Below, one piece after another: positions 17,432-25,997 of a DNA stretch of 64,000 nucleotides. A program made the translations under genes and the position numbers. Source of the stretch: Pseudarthrobacter oxydans (GTDB lineage: Bacteria > Actinomycetota > Actinomycetes > Actinomycetales > Micrococcaceae); assembly GCF_030812335.1 (NCBI RefSeq), contig NZ_JAUSSN010000012.1, forward strand, positions 1 through 64,000, read 5' to 3'. The notes under the pieces were generated by a model. The model was not told where the DNA came from. It saw only the letters and a list, made by a program, of their open reading frames with translations, and did not search any database. Positions within the stretch are counted from its first letter, which is position 1. Every line of letters starts with the position of its first letter.

Positions 17432-18526
17432 ATGACTTCCCCCCAGACTTCCGCACTGCCCACCGTCCCCTTCACCCTCACCCGCGCCGGCGTCATCATG
17501 TCGCCGGAACCGGGCAATGAGTTCGAGGCCGAGGGTGTGCTCAACCCGGCCAGCGGCCGCGGCCCCGACGGCGAGCTCTACCTGCTGCCGCGCCTGGTCG
17601 CCAAGGGCAACGTCTCCCGCGTGGGGCTGGCCAAGGTGATCATCGAAGACGGTGTCCCCACCGGCGTCGAGCGCCTGGGCATTGTCCTGGCCCCCGACGA
17701 GGGCTGGGAGCGCGGCCTGAACAACGCCGGCACCGAGGACCCCCGCACCACCTGGGTCCCCACGCTCGGCAAGCACCTCATGACCTACGTCGCCTACGGC
17801 CCGCTGGGCCCGCGCCTGGCCTTCGCCCACTCCGAGGACCTCCGCAGCTGGGAACGCCTGGGCCCGTGCCTGTTCGGCTATCAGGCGGACCTCTCCCTGG
17901 ACCTGAACCTCTTCCCGAACAAGGACGCCGTGTTCTTCCCGGAGCCGGTCAACGACCCCGACGGCGTGCCCTCCTACGCCATGCTGCACCGCCCCATGTG
18001 GGACCTGGGCTGGATCCGTGAGGGCGAAGGCGAGCACCTGCCGGCCGGCGTCACCGACAACCGGCCCGGCATCTGGATCTCCTACGTTCCGGTCGCGGAC
18101 GTGGAAAAGGACATCCGCAACCTCGTGCACATGTCCAAGCACCGGCTCGTGGCGCTCAGCGAGTTCCCGTTTGAGGAACTGAAAATCGGCGGCGGCCCGG
18201 CCCCGATCCGCGTCGAGGAGGGCTGGCTGCTGATCCACCACGGCGTCGCCGGCGCCCTGGAGAAGTCCGCGTTCGACCACCAGCAGAAGGTCAACTACAC
18301 CGCGGCCGCGATGATCCTCGACGCCGATGACCCGTCCAAGGTGATCGCCCGCAGCGACAAGCCGCTGCTGGCGCCCGAGACCGAGGACGAGATCTCCGGC
18401 ATCGTGCCCAACGTCGTCTTCCCGACCGCCATCGAGAAGATCGGCGAGCAGCTGTTCGTGTTCTACGGCATGGCTGATTCGAAGATCGGCGTCGCCAAGC
18501 TGGACCGGATTCCCGCAGCCCACTAG
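17432..18526 (+). CDS. GH130-family glycosidase or phosphorylase
   Basis: 364 residues, no signal peptide, therefore cytoplasmic. It is a five-bladed beta-propeller of the GH130 type: GTEDPR with Asp103 as the expected general acid, KDAVFFPE near 163-170, GGGPAP near 252 and IHHGV near 270, which carries a phosphate-contacting His in phosphorolytic members. GH130 enzymes mostly act on beta-mannosides, releasing mannose 1-phosphate or hydrolysing. It follows the permease gene by three bases, so it likely processes the imported oligosaccharide. Substrate and phosphorolysis versus hydrolysis are not settled by sequence alone. Confidence 0.88.
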   Translation: MTSPQTSALPTVPFTLTRAGVIMSPEPGNEFEAEGVLNPASGRGPDGELYLLPRLVAKGNVSRVGLAKVIIEDGVPTGVERLGIVLAPDEGWERGLNNAGTEDPRTTWVPTLGKHLMTYVAYGPLGPRLAFAHSEDLRSWERLGPCLFGYQADLSLDLNLFPNKDAVFFPEPVNDPDGVPSYAMLHRPMWDLGWIREGEGEHLPAGVTDNRPGIWISYVPVADVEKDIRNLVHMSKHRLVALSEFPFEELKIGGGPAPIRVEEGWLLIHHGVAGALEKSAFDHQQKVNYTAAAMILDADDPSKVIARSDKPLLAPETEDEISGIVPNVVFPTAIEKIGEQLFVFYGMADSKIGVAKLDRIPAAH

Positions 18527-18550
18527 TACCGCCGCCCACTAGTACCGCCG
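18519..18550. repeat. Exact 16-bp tandem duplication over the GH130 stop
   Basis: CCCACTAGTACCGCCG is present twice in direct succession (18519-18534 and 18535-18550). The first copy contains the stop codon. It looks like a recent slippage or duplication event. Confidence 0.9.
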
Positions 18551-18591
18551 CCCGCCGACCCGACCGACAGAGAACCCCAGCAGGAGTACCG

Positions 18592-20688
18592 ATGACGAAC
18601 AACGATGTCCGCTCGAAACTGAGACCACAACCCACGGCCGTCGCTGTGGCCGTATCGATGCTCCTGCTGGGGACGGGTGCCGGTGCCGCGACCGCGGCAC
18701 CGGCACCCCCGGCGGCGGTCGGGCTGGAGCCTGCGCAGCCGGGACCCGCCGCCCCCGCGCCGCCCCTGACGAACCTTCGCCACCTCGACTTCCTGATGGA
18801 CACCGTGCCCCTCGCCCCGGTGGAGGGCCACACCACCTACCAGCTCGACCAGACCCCCTCGGCGCAGGCCCCCTGGACTTACGCGGACAAGAAAGCGGAC
18901 GGCAGCTACGCCCGGATCGGCGGCGGAGACCTCGACCCCGCCACCGGCCACTGGACCCAGGGCGCCTACAACGCCGACGACATCGCCCGCACCGCCGTCG
19001 TCTACCTCCGCCACTGGCAGCAGACCGGCGACGCCGCCAGCAGGGAACGCGCCTTCCAGACCCTGCGCTCGCTGACCTACCTGCAGACCGTCAGCGGCCC
19101 CAACACCGGGAACGTCGTCCTCTGGCAGCAGGCGGACGGCACCCTGACCCCCAGCGCCAAGCCCGTGGAACTGCCGGACCCCTCCGATTCGGCCGAGTCC
19201 TACTGGCTGGCCCGCACCGTCTGGGCGCTCGGGGAGGGCTACGCGGCCTTCGCCGCCGCCGATCCGGCGTTCGCGTCCTTCCTGCAGGAGCGCCTCCACC
19301 TCGCGCTCGGCTCCCTGAACAAGCAGTCCCTCGGCAGATACGGCTCGTATGACTCAGCCGACGGCGTGCAGGTCCCGGCCTGGCTGATCGCCGGCGGGGC
19401 CGACGCGTCCGCCGAGGCCGTGCTCGGGCTTGCCGCCTACGCCCGGGCCGAGCCCGACGACGGCCTGGCCACCACGGCGCTCACCCGGCTGAGCGAGGGC
19501 GTCGCCGCGATGTCCTCCGGCTCGGGCACCGAATGGCCCTTCGGCGCGATCCTGCCCTGGAACAAATCCCAGACCCTCTGGCACGCATGGGGCGGCCTGG
19601 CCCCGGCCGCTGCCGCCACCGCCGCCGACGTCCTGGACCAGCCCCGGCTGCTGGAGGCCGCGGTCAAGGATTCAGCCCAGTTCACCCCGCAGCTGCTCGC
19701 CGCGGGCGGGCCGGACAACGCCTGGAGCCCCACGCCCGGCGAGGCGCAGATCGCCTACGGTGTGGACTCCCGCGTCCAGAGCCTCGTCGCCACGGCGGAC
19801 GCCGCCAACGCCCCCGGGCTGCTGGACCTCGCGGCCATCGCGGCCGGCTGGTTCTTCGGCGCCAACCCCAGCGGCGCGCCCGCCTACCACCCGGCCACCG
19901 GAACCGCGATCGACGGGATCGAACCCGACGGCCGGGTCAACCCGAACTCCGGCGCCGAATCCACCATCCACGCCCTGCTGACCATGCTTGCCCTCGACGC
20001 CCGCCCGGAGCTCAAGGCCCAGGCCCTCGGCATCAACCGCACCGTCTCCACCCACGGGCTGAGCGTTGTCGAGGCCGAATCCGGCACCATCACCGGCGGC
20101 GGAACTGTGGTGAAACCCGCCTCGGCCTGGACCGGGGAGGCCAACATATCCGGCGGCGCCTACGTCGCCCTGGCGGCAGGCGCGTCCCTCAGCGTTCCGC
20201 TGCCCGCCGCCGACGAGCCGCGGAACATCTACCCCATCGTCAACCAGGGCATTGCCCCCTCCGGCAGCACGAGCTGGACCACGGCCAAAGGCCCGCTCGG
20301 CACGACCCGCAACGGCGGTGCCGGGGCGCAGGGCATCACGGACGCGCCCGGCATCCTCTTCCCGTTCACGCTGCAGCGGGCGCTGCCCGCGGGGGCGGCC
20401 GCCGTCGTCGGCACCACCGACGGTGACGTGGCACTGGACGCGCTGCTGGTCCAGCCGCAGCTGTCCACCGTCTCGGTCGACGGCTCCGGCGGTTCGGCCA
20501 CGCTGTATGTCAGCGCGGCGAAGTCCACCACCGTCAAGGCAGTGCAGCTCCCGGCCGGGTTCGTCATGGAACAGCAGCAGTACGACAGCACGGGCAAACC
20601 GGTGCAGGGGAACGGCAACGACGCCCGGTCCGGGAACGTCACCGTCGCCCCCGGAGGCTTCACCCTGGTGAGCTTCGTGGCCCGCTAG
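18592..20688 (+). CDS. Secreted six-hairpin-type glycosidase-like protein
   Basis: 698 residues. An N-terminal signal peptide (hydrophobic VAVSMLLLGTGAGAATAAPA, cleavage near residue 36) and a Pro-rich linker precede a helical (alpha/alpha)6-toroid-like domain of about 70-475 (AYNADDIARTAVVYLRHW, DPSDSAESYWLARTVWALGEGY, GWFFGANPSG, NSGAESTIHALLTML). A beta-sandwich-like region of about 485-698 could bind carbohydrate. The FGANPSG...NSGAEST end recalls GH9-type cellulase folds. It follows the GH130 gene in the LacI locus, so it probably attacks the polymer outside the cell. Family and activity are not established. Confidence 0.72.
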   Translation: MTNNDVRSKLRPQPTAVAVAVSMLLLGTGAGAATAAPAPPAAVGLEPAQPGPAAPAPPLTNLRHLDFLMDTVPLAPVEGHTTYQLDQTPSAQAPWTYADKKADGSYARIGGGDLDPATGHWTQGAYNADDIARTAVVYLRHWQQTGDAASRERAFQTLRSLTYLQTVSGPNTGNVVLWQQADGTLTPSAKPVELPDPSDSAESYWLARTVWALGEGYAAFAAADPAFASFLQERLHLALGSLNKQSLGRYGSYDSADGVQVPAWLIAGGADASAEAVLGLAAYARAEPDDGLATTALTRLSEGVAAMSSGSGTEWPFGAILPWNKSQTLWHAWGGLAPAAAATAADVLDQPRLLEAAVKDSAQFTPQLLAAGGPDNAWSPTPGEAQIAYGVDSRVQSLVATADAANAPGLLDLAAIAAGWFFGANPSGAPAYHPATGTAIDGIEPDGRVNPNSGAESTIHALLTMLALDARPELKAQALGINRTVSTHGLSVVEAESGTITGGGTVVKPASAWTGEANISGGAYVALAAGASLSVPLPAADEPRNIYPIVNQGIAPSGSTSWTTAKGPLGTTRNGGAGAQGITDAPGILFPFTLQRALPAGAAAVVGTTDGDVALDALLVQPQLSTVSVDGSGGSATLYVSAAKSTTVKAVQLPAGFVMEQQQYDSTGKPVQGNGNDARSGNVTVAPGGFTLVSFVAR

Positions 20689-20716
20689 ACGGGAAACGGC
20701 ACCTTCGCACGGGTTT

Positions 20717-20755
20717 CCCGGCGGTTGCGGATGTTACACAGCTGCAACCGCCGGG
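20717..20755 (+). terminator. Possible terminator of the sugar locus
   Basis: A perfect 12-bp GC-rich stem (20717-20728 with 20744-20755) around a 15-base loop, 29 bases after the stop at 20688. There is no T-tract, so termination is probable but not certain. Confidence 0.55.
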
Positions 20756-20849
20756 ACACCCGCGGGAAATCGGGGCGGGAGGATACTGGAAGTACGTCCT
20801 TCACGGACGGTCTCACGCAGGCATTGGGGACTATCGAAGGACTCCGCAC

Positions 20850-23477
20850 ATGCCCACTCCTCTTAACCAGTCCCTGGCCGACTCTGCCCTCCTGACGAAA
20901 TCCCTGCCGCTGGGCCTGCTCCGGGCCTTTGTGCAGACCAACGCCGCCGACGACGGGCTGACGCCGCAACTGCTGGCCGAACTCAAGATCCTGGCCCGCA
21001 CGCCGGGTTTGCTCGTGGCCTGCAACTACGGCGGGACCCTGTGCGCCGCGGAAGGCATCTCCACCGAGACCCTGCCGCTGGGCAGCGCCGCGATTGCCCT
21101 CCGGGCGCTGGCCGCCCTCCCCAACACCCACGCGGCCGTCATCTCGGGGCGTTCCCTGCGCGACCTGGCCGCCGTCTCGCGGCTCCCGGCCGAGGTGCAC
21201 CTGGTTGGCTCGCACGGCGCCGAGTTCGACATGGGCTACGCCCACGGGCTGTCCCTGGCCACCGAATCCGCGCTCCAGCAGGCCAGCCAGGCGCTCGCGG
21301 AAACGGTCGGCGCCTACCGCGGCATCACCATCGAGCGGAAGCCTGTGGCCGTGTCCGTGCACACCCGCCCGGCCGCGCCCGAAATCGTCGCGCTGGCCAC
21401 CGAGCAGGCGGAGGCGATCGCCCGGGCGCACGGGCTGTCCTTCATCGTCGACGGCTCGGTCCTGGACCTGTCCGTGGTGGAACCGGCCAAGGCCACCGCC
21501 CTGGAACACCTGCGCTCCATGCTCGGCGCCAGCGCGGCACTGTACGCGGGGGACGCGGCCAGCGATGAGCTGGCGATGGCAACCCTGCGCGGGCCGGACA
21601 TGGCCCTCCGGGTGGGGGAGGGTCCCACCCTGGCCGCGCACCGGCTGCGCGATCCCGAGTCCTTCGCCCGGGTGCTGGCCATCCTCTTTGAACTGCGGCG
21701 GGCCTGGCTGTTCGGGGAGGACGCCGTCGGCCTGGAGCGGCATTCGATGATCGGCAACGGCTCCTCCACGGCGCTCATCACCCCGGACGCCAAGATCTGC
21801 TGGATGAGCCACCCGCTGCCGGACTCGGGGTCCCTTTTTGCGCATCTCCTCGGCGGCGACGCGGCCGGCCACTTTTCTGTGGAACCGGTGAAGGCCTCCC
21901 AGGTCCTGGGCCAGCGGTATGTGGACAGCACCATGATCGTGGAAACCCGCTGGGCCGACGTCACCGTCACGGACTACCTGGAACCTGCGCCGGAGGGCGT
22001 GACCAGCCTGGTGCGCGTACTCTCGGGCACGGGAACGGCTCGGATTGTCTTTGCGCCCCGCCCGGACTACGCGAACGCGCCCTTCAGCATGGAGGCCCGC
22101 GGGACGGAGCTGCACGTGGTGGGGACCGCGGACCCGATCATGCTGCTCGCCCCCGGCGTCAGCTTCACCCTCACCTCGGACGGCCGCCACGGCACTGCGA
22201 CGGCCGACGTCGAACTGCGGCACGGCCCCGTGGTGCTGAACCTGCGCTGCGGCGACACGGAGCCCCAGCGCGCGGAACCGCCGGAGGAAAACTCGCGCCG
22301 CGCCGCCGTCGCGCATCATTCCCGGCGCTGGGTGCAGGCGCTGCAGCTGCCCGCCGTGAAACCCTCCCTGGTCCGCCGGTCCGCCCTGGTGCTCCGCGCC
22401 CTGGTCCACGAGCCCACCGGCGCGGTGCTGGCGGCGCCGACCACCTCGCTGCCGGAGGGGATCGGCGGCACCCGGAACTGGGACTACCGGTACTGCTGGC
22501 TGCGGGACGGCTCCATGACGGTCAACGCGCTGGTGAACCTCGGCTCGACGTCGGAGGCGGAAGGGTTCCTGGCCTGGCTGGGCCGGATCCTGGCCCACGC
22601 CCCCGGACCGGAGTGGCTGCACCCGCTGTATTCCGTCACCGGGGCGCCGCTGTCCACCGAAGCCATCATCGAGAGCCTCCCCGGATACGCGGGCTCCCGG
22701 CCGGTCCGGATCGGCAACGCCGCGGACCACCAGGTGCAGCTGGACGTGTTCGGGCCGATCGCCGAGCTGATCGACGCCCTGAGCGCGCGGCAGGGGGCGC
22801 TGGACGACGCGCACTGGGAGCTGATGGTCCAGATGGCCTCGGCCGTCCTGGCCCGCTGGCACGAGGCGGACCACGGGATCTGGGAAGCCCGGCGGGCACC
22901 CCGGCACCATATCTACACCAAGGTGATGTGCTGGGTGGCGCTGGACCGGGCGCTGCGCACCGCCGCCCGGCACGGCCGGACGCCGCTTCCGGAATGGGAG
23001 CCGACGGCGGCCGTCATCCGGGAGGAGGTCCTGCGCGAGGGCTGGGATGAGAGTGCAGCGTCCTACACGGTGGCCTACGACAGCCCGGACCTGGACGCCG
23101 CGGTGCTGCACATCGGGCTCTCCGGGCTCCTGGACGTCTCCGACCAGCGCTTCCTGGACACCGTCACCGCAGTGGAACGGGAACTGCGTGTGGGCCCCAC
23201 CGTGTTCCGCTACCGGTACGACGACGGCCTGCCGGGCCTGGAGGGCGGCTTCCACATCTGCACCACCTGGCTGATCGAGGCTTACGTGGCGGTGGGGCGG
23301 ATCGAGGAGGCGTGGGACCTGTTCGACCAGCTGGTCAACCTTTTCGGGCCCACCGGGCTGCTGCCGGAGGAGTACGACCCGGGCACCGAAACGCACCTGG
23401 GGAACCACCCGCAGGCGTACTCGCACCTGGGCTTCATCCGCTGCGCGCGGCTGCTGGACGCGTTGCCGAAGAACTAG
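20850..23477 (+). CDS. Trehalose-phosphatase-like / GH15 fusion protein with degenerate phosphatase motifs
   Basis: 875 residues. The N-terminal part (about 1-270) is an OtsB-like HAD domain and the C-terminal part (about 280-875) is a GH15 glucoamylase/trehalase-type (alpha/alpha)6 domain. GH15 residues look intact: RNWDYRYCWLRDG near 545, HGIWEARRAPRHH with the presumed general acid Glu near 680, and a second Glu in the C-terminal EEYDPGTETHLGNHPQAYSH. In the HAD domain the expected DxD nucleophile motif reads N59-Y-G61, and the GDD motif reads GDAASD near 234-239, so phosphatase chemistry is doubtful. It is likely a glucosidase or trehalase with a non-catalytic HAD domain. Confidence 0.87.
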   Translation: MPTPLNQSLADSALLTKSLPLGLLRAFVQTNAADDGLTPQLLAELKILARTPGLLVACNYGGTLCAAEGISTETLPLGSAAIALRALAALPNTHAAVISGRSLRDLAAVSRLPAEVHLVGSHGAEFDMGYAHGLSLATESALQQASQALAETVGAYRGITIERKPVAVSVHTRPAAPEIVALATEQAEAIARAHGLSFIVDGSVLDLSVVEPAKATALEHLRSMLGASAALYAGDAASDELAMATLRGPDMALRVGEGPTLAAHRLRDPESFARVLAILFELRRAWLFGEDAVGLERHSMIGNGSSTALITPDAKICWMSHPLPDSGSLFAHLLGGDAAGHFSVEPVKASQVLGQRYVDSTMIVETRWADVTVTDYLEPAPEGVTSLVRVLSGTGTARIVFAPRPDYANAPFSMEARGTELHVVGTADPIMLLAPGVSFTLTSDGRHGTATADVELRHGPVVLNLRCGDTEPQRAEPPEENSRRAAVAHHSRRWVQALQLPAVKPSLVRRSALVLRALVHEPTGAVLAAPTTSLPEGIGGTRNWDYRYCWLRDGSMTVNALVNLGSTSEAEGFLAWLGRILAHAPGPEWLHPLYSVTGAPLSTEAIIESLPGYAGSRPVRIGNAADHQVQLDVFGPIAELIDALSARQGALDDAHWELMVQMASAVLARWHEADHGIWEARRAPRHHIYTKVMCWVALDRALRTAARHGRTPLPEWEPTAAVIREEVLREGWDESAASYTVAYDSPDLDAAVLHIGLSGLLDVSDQRFLDTVTAVERELRVGPTVFRYRYDDGLPGLEGGFHICTTWLIEAYVAVGRIEEAWDLFDQLVNLFGPTGLLPEEYDPGTETHLGNHPQAYSHLGFIRCARLLDALPKN

Positions 23478-23504
23478 GCGCCCGGGGTTGAATGAGCAGG
23501 CCCG

Positions 23505-23570
23505 CTATTCGCAGGCCTTCCACCATTCGCTCGCGACCCGCAGTTCGCTCGCGTTCCCCTATTCGCAGGC
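23505..23570. repeat. Duplicated 12-bp end of the HNH-excalibur gene
   Basis: CTATTCGCAGGC, which on the minus strand reads the last codons and stop of the HNH-excalibur gene, is present at 23559-23570 (in the gene) and again at 23505-23516, 54 bases downstream of it. TTCGCTCGCG is repeated between the copies. It suggests a partial duplication of the gene's 3' end. Confidence 0.6.
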
Positions 23571-24719
23571 GACGCCGTCGCGGTCGCCGTCCATCTGCTC
23601 GCGGTAGCCCGGCTGGCCTGCCCGGAGCGGCGCGGCCCCGGCGGCACGGGCGGCGGCGCAGTTCGCGTAGTACACCGCACCAGGGGCCGGTGCGGCGGGT
23701 GGGGCGGCCGGTGCGGGTGCGACGTCGGCCGGGGGCGCCGGCTGGGGTTCGGCCGGTGCCGGTGCTGCCTGGCCGGCGGGGGTAGCGGTGTCCCGGCAGT
23801 CGGCCAGCACCCGAGCCATGGCGTCGTGTTCCGCCCGGGTGACCCACAACCCGTAGCTGGACTTGACCGAGATCTGGCGGGCCACGTAGTCGCAGCGGTA
23901 GGACTTGTTCGGCGGCAGCCAGGTGGCGGCGTCGCCGTCGCTCTTCTGCTGGTTGGTGGGGCCGTCCACCGCGAGCAGGTTCAGCGGGTCGTTGGCGAAG
24001 GAGAGCCGCTGGGCCTCAGTGAGCTGCTGGGCGCCCTTCTGCCAGGCATCGCTGAGTGCCACCACATGGTCGATCTGCACGTCGGGGCTGGTGCTGGTGC
24101 CGCGGAGGAAGTTGATCAGGGTTGCCGTGTAGGGGTCGTTGAGGATGCCGGAGAGGACAACGCAGTCCCGGGTGCCGGGCTTGAGGGCGAGGCCGGTCAG
24201 GTCCCGGCGGAGCATGTCGTTGCGGGTGTCGCAGCCGTTGCGGTCGACGTCGGCCCAGGCCTGGCCGAACTGATCGCGCGAGTAGCCCGTCTTCGGGGCC
24301 CGGCCCTTGACCGGGATCGTGGCCAGCACGTCCAAAGCCTTGCCGGCGGCGGCCGGCTGCGGGGTCGTCGGGGCGGCGTCGCTGGTGCCGGGGTCCGGCG
24401 TGCCGGTCTGTGCGGCGGGCGCGGGGCTCGAGCCGGGGGCGGTGGAGCTAGCGGCGGGGGCTGCGGCCGGGGCCGGGGCCGTCGCGGTGCCGGCGCAGGC
24501 CGTGGCGGAGACCAGCAGCAGTCCTGCCAGCCCGGCGGCGATCCAGTCGACGGCGCCGGACCTGGCGGTGCTGGATCCCGCCGTGCTGGTTCCCGCTGTG
24601 CTGGTTCCCGCTTTGCCGCGCGGTTTTACCCTCTGCAATTCTTCCCCACTTCGTGCCGTTGCCCCGGGTCTTGGCGGAGCAGCCTGAGACCGGTCCCAGC
24701 CTACCGGCGCCCACCGCAA
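23559..24719 (-). CDS. Secreted HNH nuclease with C-terminal excalibur domain
   Basis: Up to 386 residues. A hydrophobic export segment (DWIAAGLAGLLLVSATACAG, residues 58-77) is followed by an Ala/Pro-rich linker and a GmrSD/DUF1524-type HNH core: IDHVVALSDAWQKGA near 220, then NDPLNLLAVDGPTNQQKSD near 242-260. A second Ala/Pro linker leads to an excalibur Ca2+-binding motif (DGDRDGVACE) at the very end. The start is uncertain: ATG 24719 is the longest, but TTG 24638, preceded by GGGGAAG, fits a normal export signal better. Probably an exported nuclease. The N-terminus holds short STAG-type repeats. Confidence 0.85.
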   Translation of the reverse strand: MRWAPVGWDRSQAAPPRPGATARSGEELQRVKPRGKAGTSTAGTSTAGSSTARSGAVDWIAAGLAGLLLVSATACAGTATAPAPAAAPAASSTAPGSSPAPAAQTGTPDPGTSDAAPTTPQPAAAGKALDVLATIPVKGRAPKTGYSRDQFGQAWADVDRNGCDTRNDMLRRDLTGLALKPGTRDCVVLSGILNDPYTATLINFLRGTSTSPDVQIDHVVALSDAWQKGAQQLTEAQRLSFANDPLNLLAVDGPTNQQKSDGDAATWLPPNKSYRCDYVARQISVKSSYGLWVTRAEHDAMARVLADCRDTATPAGQAAPAPAEPQPAPPADVAPAPAAPPAAPAPGAVYYANCAAARAAGAAPLRAGQPGYREQMDGDRDGVACE

Positions 24720-24810
24720 CGCGGGGTCACCTCGCGCCCATGCCGTGGCCCGGGATGGGCGCGATCTGGCCCCGCGTTGTCCCTGGTGAGGGCTGGCCGG
24801 GGCCGTGGGG

Positions 24811-25941
24811 TCAGCGGACCCCCGGGCGGGACGCAGAGAAGATCGCCGGCGCTGGCCCTGCGCCGGTGGCGAGGTCGGCGAGGATCCGCCCGATCACGGG
24901 GGTGAATTTGAACCCGTGTCCGGAGAAGCCGGCGCCGATCACGAGCGGTCCGATGCGGTCGAGGATGAAGTTCTCGTCCACGGTGGTGGTGTAGGTGCAG
25001 CTGATGTCGGTAAAGGAGTCCGCGTCCACTCCGGGCAGCCAGCGCCGCGCGTAACGCTGCAGCGCACGCATCTGCGCAGGCTCCGGCGTGAACGACCTTC
25101 GGTCCGGGTCCACAACGGGCCCCACCCCGTGCCAGCCGGCCTTGACCCCCTCGCCGGGTGTCGGCATGCCGTAGACCGGCGAGTACCAGTCGGCGAACTC
25201 CGCGCCCCGGCCCGGGACGTGGTTGAACCCGGGCCACAGCGCACCCCCGTCCGCAATGGCGAAGTGCGCCGGCTGCTCCTGCGTCACGGTGAGGCGGGGG
25301 AGGGGCGCCTGCGTGCCGAGCAGTTTCGCGGTCCAGGCGCCGGCGGTGACCACGGCCTGCCGGGCGGTCATTACCTCGGTGCGGCCGCCGGCGTCGACCG
25401 TGAGCCGGACGCCGTCGTCCTCCACGGCGAGATCCAGCACCTTGACCCGGTGCCGGATGTCCGCCCCGCGGCCCGCAGCGAGGCGCTGCAGGACCGGCAG
25501 CGCCGCATCGGGATTCAGCTGCCCGCCGTCGGGCATGTGCAGCACCTGCTGGTCGAACCGGATGCCGCGCCAGCGTTCGGCGGCTTCCGCGGCTCTCAGG
25601 AATTCGGCCCGCAGCCCGGCCCCGCGCAGGGCGGTCCGCACCTCGCCCAGGCGCGGATCAGTGCCGTGGTTCACGATGCCGGTGCGCGCCAGGAGGCGCT
25701 CGCCGCCGTCCGCCTCGAGCTCGTCCCACAGCCTGACGGCCTCGGCCAGCATCGCCACGTAGTCCGGGTCCGCATAGCCGGGATTGAAGTTCCGGGTGGC
25801 GCCGTGCGACGCGCCGTTGCGGTGTCCGGGGCTGAACTGCTCCAGCAGGGTAACGGCCCGGCCGCGGCTGGCCAGGGCCCAGGCGGCCGCCGAGCCCATG
25901 GCCCCGCCTCCGATGACGACGGTGTCCAGGCTGGTTGTCAT
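24811..25941 (-). CDS. FAD-dependent sarcosine / N-methyltryptophan oxidase-like enzyme
   Basis: 376 residues from ATG 25941 (MTTSLDTVV); an in-frame upstream start at 25971 is possible. The N-terminal FAD fold is VVIGGGAMGSAAAW. The C-terminal ISCTYTTTVDENF near residue 312 contains the Cys that binds FAD covalently in monomeric sarcosine oxidases, and GAGFSGHGFKFTPVIG follows. It should oxidise a secondary or N-methyl amine to an imine with O2, producing H2O2. The substrate is not determined by sequence. The neighbouring AEC transporter gene is on the same strand, 56 bases upstream, and may import or export the substrate. Confidence 0.88.
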   Translation of the reverse strand: MTTSLDTVVIGGGAMGSAAAWALASRGRAVTLLEQFSPGHRNGASHGATRNFNPGYADPDYVAMLAEAVRLWDELEADGGERLLARTGIVNHGTDPRLGEVRTALRGAGLRAEFLRAAEAAERWRGIRFDQQVLHMPDGGQLNPDAALPVLQRLAAGRGADIRHRVKVLDLAVEDDGVRLTVDAGGRTEVMTARQAVVTAGAWTAKLLGTQAPLPRLTVTQEQPAHFAIADGGALWPGFNHVPGRGAEFADWYSPVYGMPTPGEGVKAGWHGVGPVVDPDRRSFTPEPAQMRALQRYARRWLPGVDADSFTDISCTYTTTVDENFILDRIGPLVIGAGFSGHGFKFTPVIGRILADLATGAGPAPAIFSASRPGVR

Positions 25942-25997
25942 GGGTCCTCCGGAGGGTGTTGGTGCTGGCATAAGGGAGCGTCAGGCAAGGCAAGGCG

